Positions 58,166 to 61,072 of a DNA stretch of 61,072 nt are shown piece after piece. The position numbers were made by a program, and so were the translations under genes. This stretch comes from Thermomucor indicae-seudaticae. Its lineage: Eukaryota > Mucoromycota > Mucoromycetes > Mucorales > Lichtheimiaceae. The stretch is from contig JSYX01000165.1 in the NCBI GenBank assembly GCA_000787465.1, forward strand, positions 1 through 61,072, written 5' to 3'. Every line of letters begins with the position of its first letter. The stretch's first letter is position 1. The notes under the pieces were generated by a model that was given only the letters and a program-made list of their open reading frames with translations, searched no databases and was not told the DNA's origin.

Positions 58166-59236
58166 ATGCCTACTAGCAGGATCAACCAGATAACTACTCG
58201 GAATGTTCAGGAACCAGGCGTCAACCTCAGCGAAACAGACCAGCAAGAGGAACCCTTCTTGGCGGTCATCTGGAAGGCCCTGGTTGGCAAAGGAAATGAC
58301 ATGATGCTCAAGTCTAGCAAGACAGACTTCAATCTGAGTCAAGAACCATCTGTGTCCTTCCTCGAGATGGGACTTGGACGTATTGTCCCCTCTGCAAGGG
58401 ATATCCTGGACCTGGATGACGCCCAGCTATATACCCGCTCCATGACATCAACCTCTTTCATATCTAAATGGCAACAGAGCTTCCACAAGCAACAGAAGCA
58501 AACCGGAAAGCTTGAAACAACTGTCCAGTCGTAAGTGTCATTTGTCTGTATGCCTCTATGGTTTTGATCTGACTTCTTCGAGCTTTTAGTGTTGCATGGG
58601 GCTTCTATGAAATGATGACTCACAACCATGCTTCTGGTTCATTTCATCACGATACGATTTACACAGATAAAGAGAGTGGATTGGTCGATGGATACGGTCC
58701 AGAACCTGAAACACCTTGGGAACATATATACGAGGTCTTGGCATATTTCTTCGACTGTGGAAACGTAAGCGTATTCATCTTGCTGTCTCTTTTTCGCTCT
58801 GTTATGCAAACTCACGTCCTTTTCTCTTTTTGCAGCTCACAGCCGGGCATGCCGTTATCACCTCCATATACGTCGAACGAATGTGCAAGAAATCGAATCA
58901 ATACCTGTGCGACGTCAGCTGGCAATCAATTATCCTGGCTGCCCTGCTTACCGCTGTCAAAGTTTGGGACGACTGTGCCGCATATAACATGGACTTTGTC
59001 CAAATTTTCCCTAGCATGAAAATAGGGTTTGTATGAGTTGTCTACTACTTTACCCAGTCTATCTTCGAGCATTTGACTCATTATCCTCCATGAAAAATAG
59101 GCACGAGCTTGAAAGAAGGGTTTTGAAGCACATCGATTGGGACATACAGTGCCCGCTCGATATAGTGACCACCCCGGTGGACCCAAAAAGTGATCATTAC
59201 AACGAGCGGTCACTATATATATTTAGTGATATTTAG
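58166..59236 (+). CDS. cyclin-Y-like protein, truncated cyclin fold
   Basis: Four exons, 58166-58530, 58590-58764, 58836-59026 and 59101-59236, sum to 867 nt (288 aa) in frame. The first ~150 residues are a family-specific extension (EMGLGRIVPSARDILDLDD, TSFISKWQQSFHKQQKQ). The cyclin box follows: PWEHIYEVLAYFFDCGN, AGHAVITSIYVERMCKKSNQ, YLCDVSWQSIILAALLTAVK, VWDDCAAYNMDF, HELERRVLKHIDWDIQCPLD. This order and the VWDD block match cyclin Y/Pho80-like cyclins, which activate Cdk5/Pho85/Cdk14-type kinases. After QCPLDIV homology stops and the frame runs through repetitive DNA to a stop at 59236. The last helix of the first cyclin fold (normally around YYFDLRSL) is missing. Confidence 0.75.
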
Positions 59237-59293
59237 CTGCGAATGAAGTTGGTGGAATTGAAAAGTGATCACTATATCGAGCAATCACTATAT
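59160..59293. repeat. 33-bp direct repeats with ATATAGTGA inverted iterations
   Basis: AAAAGTGATCATTACAACGA... at 59186-59218 and AAAAGTGATCACTATATCGA... at 59261-59293 match at 28 of 33 positions. The core word ATATAGTGA or its inverse TCACTATAT occurs at 59160, 59210 and 59285, giving inverted ends to a 59-bp (59160-59218) and a 134-bp (59160-59293) unit. This fits a small non-autonomous element or its remains, and it overlaps the 3' end of the cyclin gene. Confidence 0.7.
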
Positions 59294-60800
59294 TGCTTGG
59301 GATGTTTCGTGCAAACGCTCTCAATTTGCTAGTGCCGACTTTGGTCTACGCGCCCTCTGGCTTTTCGAGAACGCCTCCTCCTCCTCTTCGTAAGGCCTTA
59401 TCACCCCGGTGTATCAGCAAGTTCCGTCCAAGCCTGTGCCTTATACTTATACACACTTTACACCTACCTACGTCGTGGTTACTATACGCACACTCTCTAC
59501 CTTATTCTTCTACACTCTACACCTGTACCCCTTACACATATTCTTCCTCTTCCTACTCCTCCTCTTCCTCTTGTTCCTGTTTTATTACGCACACAGAACC
59601 CTTGTACTTATAACTGTCGACATAGTCTTATTCCCATTGATGCTCCTCGAAGATCGAAAAATATACTTTTGGTTGATATAATCTGCTTGTCGCAACAGGT
59701 CTTCGGTATATGCATAATTCGAAGTATCAACGGCGAAAACTGCTGCATACATTATTTTTGTTTGCCGTTAGAATCTCAAACTATTGTGAGCGCATACAGA
59801 CCGATAGCTAGAAGACGTTTGTCACTTGTGTCATAAGCCTTTCTTCTACTGTGTTTATACCTTTTCCTGTCGGATAGTTTAGTAGCCCGTATATAAAGTA
59901 TTTGGTAAATTGCTAAGATGCTGTTGATCATATCGTCCAACGGCTGCCTGAACAGTGTACCCGTTCAGCGTTTCCACATCAACATATCCACATCCAGTTT
60001 GTCCACAACCATGGTGTTCTCATCGTCCAATCTGTCCTTATCCAATATGTCCAGATCCATTATGTCACATTCAATATTGTTTACATCGTCTAATTTGTCC
60101 CTGTCCGTCTCATCCTCATTCGAAGGTCTCTTCACTAATCAAAGCCTGATAAAGCTGCGGCGGTAGAAGTGATGTACTTGTTTCATCCAGCATAATATCT
60201 ATAATCGTCAATCGTTCGTCAAAAGTTTGTTCATATGATTCTTATCTTTCTCCGAGATAACCAGAAAAAAGAAACAGGAAAGAGGATAAAGCATGACGTG
60301 TCTCTGAGAGATGATTACGGTTCGGCTTAATGTCAGTTGTGTGTCCGATGTTCTTCCGCCAGTAAGTATGGGTGACATCACGAAAGCTCAACAGTATTGT
60401 TCATGCCTTCGTGGTCACATAACCATCGCCGTACGTCCGGCAGTGGTACCATGAGAAAATCACGCTGGTATTAGCATTTGAACACGACGGTGCAAATGAG
60501 TTTTCCACGCGCAGAATCTGAAGACGGCAAAATGTTGCACGCGCCTGAATTTCATAGTCCCGAAAGTCTGGGCCTGGATCGCCTCCTATGTTACTGGTGA
60601 ATTCCCAAAGCGAATGCTAATAGATCGCTTTCGCAAGGATGAGCTCTTTTCAAAAGGTTCTGTTGCTTGTACACGCCAGCAGCTGATTTCAATTATCCCT
60701 CAATGCTGGTAGCAGAAGAAACACAATGCCGGATCAGCTGTATATCCAACAAGTCGGGTTTTTTGATGGTCTGTCTATCGCCCAATCAGAAAAGCCTGTG
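59294..60800. other. gene-poor right flank with simple repeats
   Basis: 59440-59600 is a degenerate TACAC/CTC-rich tract that gives spurious open frames in all three plus-strand frames. 59970-60115 has a degenerate repeat built on (c)atatccac/ttgtcca words, whose minus-strand reading is a run of acidic repeats (DDVNNIECDIMDLDILDKD). No gene I can support. Confidence 0.45.
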
Positions 60801-60824
60801 AGCATTGAACATATACTGGATTTT

Positions 60825-61026
60825 TAAGAACCGTTTACGCTTCCGGAGATGCTTTTCTGCGTCAACCAAAAACCAGGTTTGCGCTAAATATATCAACACA
60901 TCGCGCCTGCTTAGTACCGAATTCACGCCAGGCAGAAATTCCTCTTGGGCAAACTTACATTCCACGTTGATGGCCCGTTATTTGATTGACGCAGAAAAGC
61001 ATTTCCAAAAGCGGAAACAGTTCTTT
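60825..61026. repeat. 45-bp inverted repeat with coding-like arms
   Basis: The left arm 60825-60869 (read on the minus strand) and right arm 60982-61026 (plus strand) match over 45 nt with about seven differences. The first is tTGGTTGACGCAGAAAAGC, the second tTGATTGACGCAGAAAAGC. Both encode DAEKH followed by KRK. The spacer is 112 bp. The pair lies at the window edge, so the full element may extend beyond it. Confidence 0.65.
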
Positions 61027-61072
61027 CCGTGAGTAGCATGTCTGTAAAAAGGAGTTGATAGGAAACTTACCG

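Noticed and set aside
59409..59681. Hydrophobic 90-codon open frame that looks like membrane segments
   Set aside because: It is a by-product of a CTC/TTC-rich tract open in all three frames; no gene structure around it.
1..61072. Operon-like or defence/biosynthetic gene cluster
   Set aside because: Neighbouring genes are unrelated eukaryotic families with their own introns and promoters; no core biosynthetic enzyme, NLR or toxin-type gene was recognised.

Overview
This window looks like nuclear DNA from a filamentous fungus, most likely an early-diverging one (Mucoromycota, Mucorales-like). Genes are broken by many short GT-AG introns of roughly 45 to 80 nt, some with a TACTAAC-type branch point. 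The encoded proteins are ordinary eukaryotic and fungal families: a LAMMER kinase, Zds, TFIIIC, SF3B2, eIF3h, Cdc20, Rpo41 and UPF0658. I cannot name the species. No rRNA, tRNA or CRISPR array was recognised.

Layout. 1-5 kb is gene-poor and carries a decayed Fanzor/TnpB-like transposase fragment and one copy of a 0.3-kb dispersed repeat. 5.1-11 kb holds a 10-exon LAMMER/CLK kinase, a 158-bp MITE with TA target duplication, a small soluble ABC ATPase and a C2H2 zinc-finger regulator. 11-13.7 kb is almost empty. 13.7-25.3 kb is dense: Zds-family protein, TFIIIC WD40 subunit, mitochondrial scramblase, TTC4/Cns1 cochaperone, an orphan membrane protein, ribosomal protein eL33 and a three-exon CYSTM micro-gene head to head with eL33. 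25.9-52.3 kb is mostly housekeeping: mitochondrial RNA polymerase, pseudouridine-5'-phosphate glycosidase, UPF0658 Golgi protein, eIF3h, a four-finger C2H2 protein, Cdc20, acyl-CoA oxidase, SF3B2, rhomboid protease, a BAR-SH3 protein with a C-terminal Cys/His cluster, and a proline/serine-rich orphan.

52.3 kb to the end is again gene-poor and rearranged. It contains a palindrome, a lineage-specific basic protein whose promoter and 3' end are duplicated with an internal deletion, a cyclin-Y-like gene that stops inside its cyclin fold where 33-bp repeats begin, and a palindromic pair of short coding-like segments at the right edge.

The genes are independent transcription units rather than an operon or cluster. 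Loose themes are mitochondria (Rpo41, scramblase, PsuG with a presequence-like N-terminus), the cell cycle (Zds, Cdc20, cyclin, LAMMER kinase) and gene expression (TFIIIC, SF3B2, eIF3h, eL33). Two head-to-head pairs (scramblase/TTC4 and eL33/CYSTM) are likely bidirectional promoters. Exon models were built by eye. For six multi-exon genes the exon lengths sum to a multiple of three with an open frame throughout: the kinase, the ABC ATPase, Zds, eL33, CYSTM and rhomboid. The orphan membrane protein and the cyclin also sum correctly.
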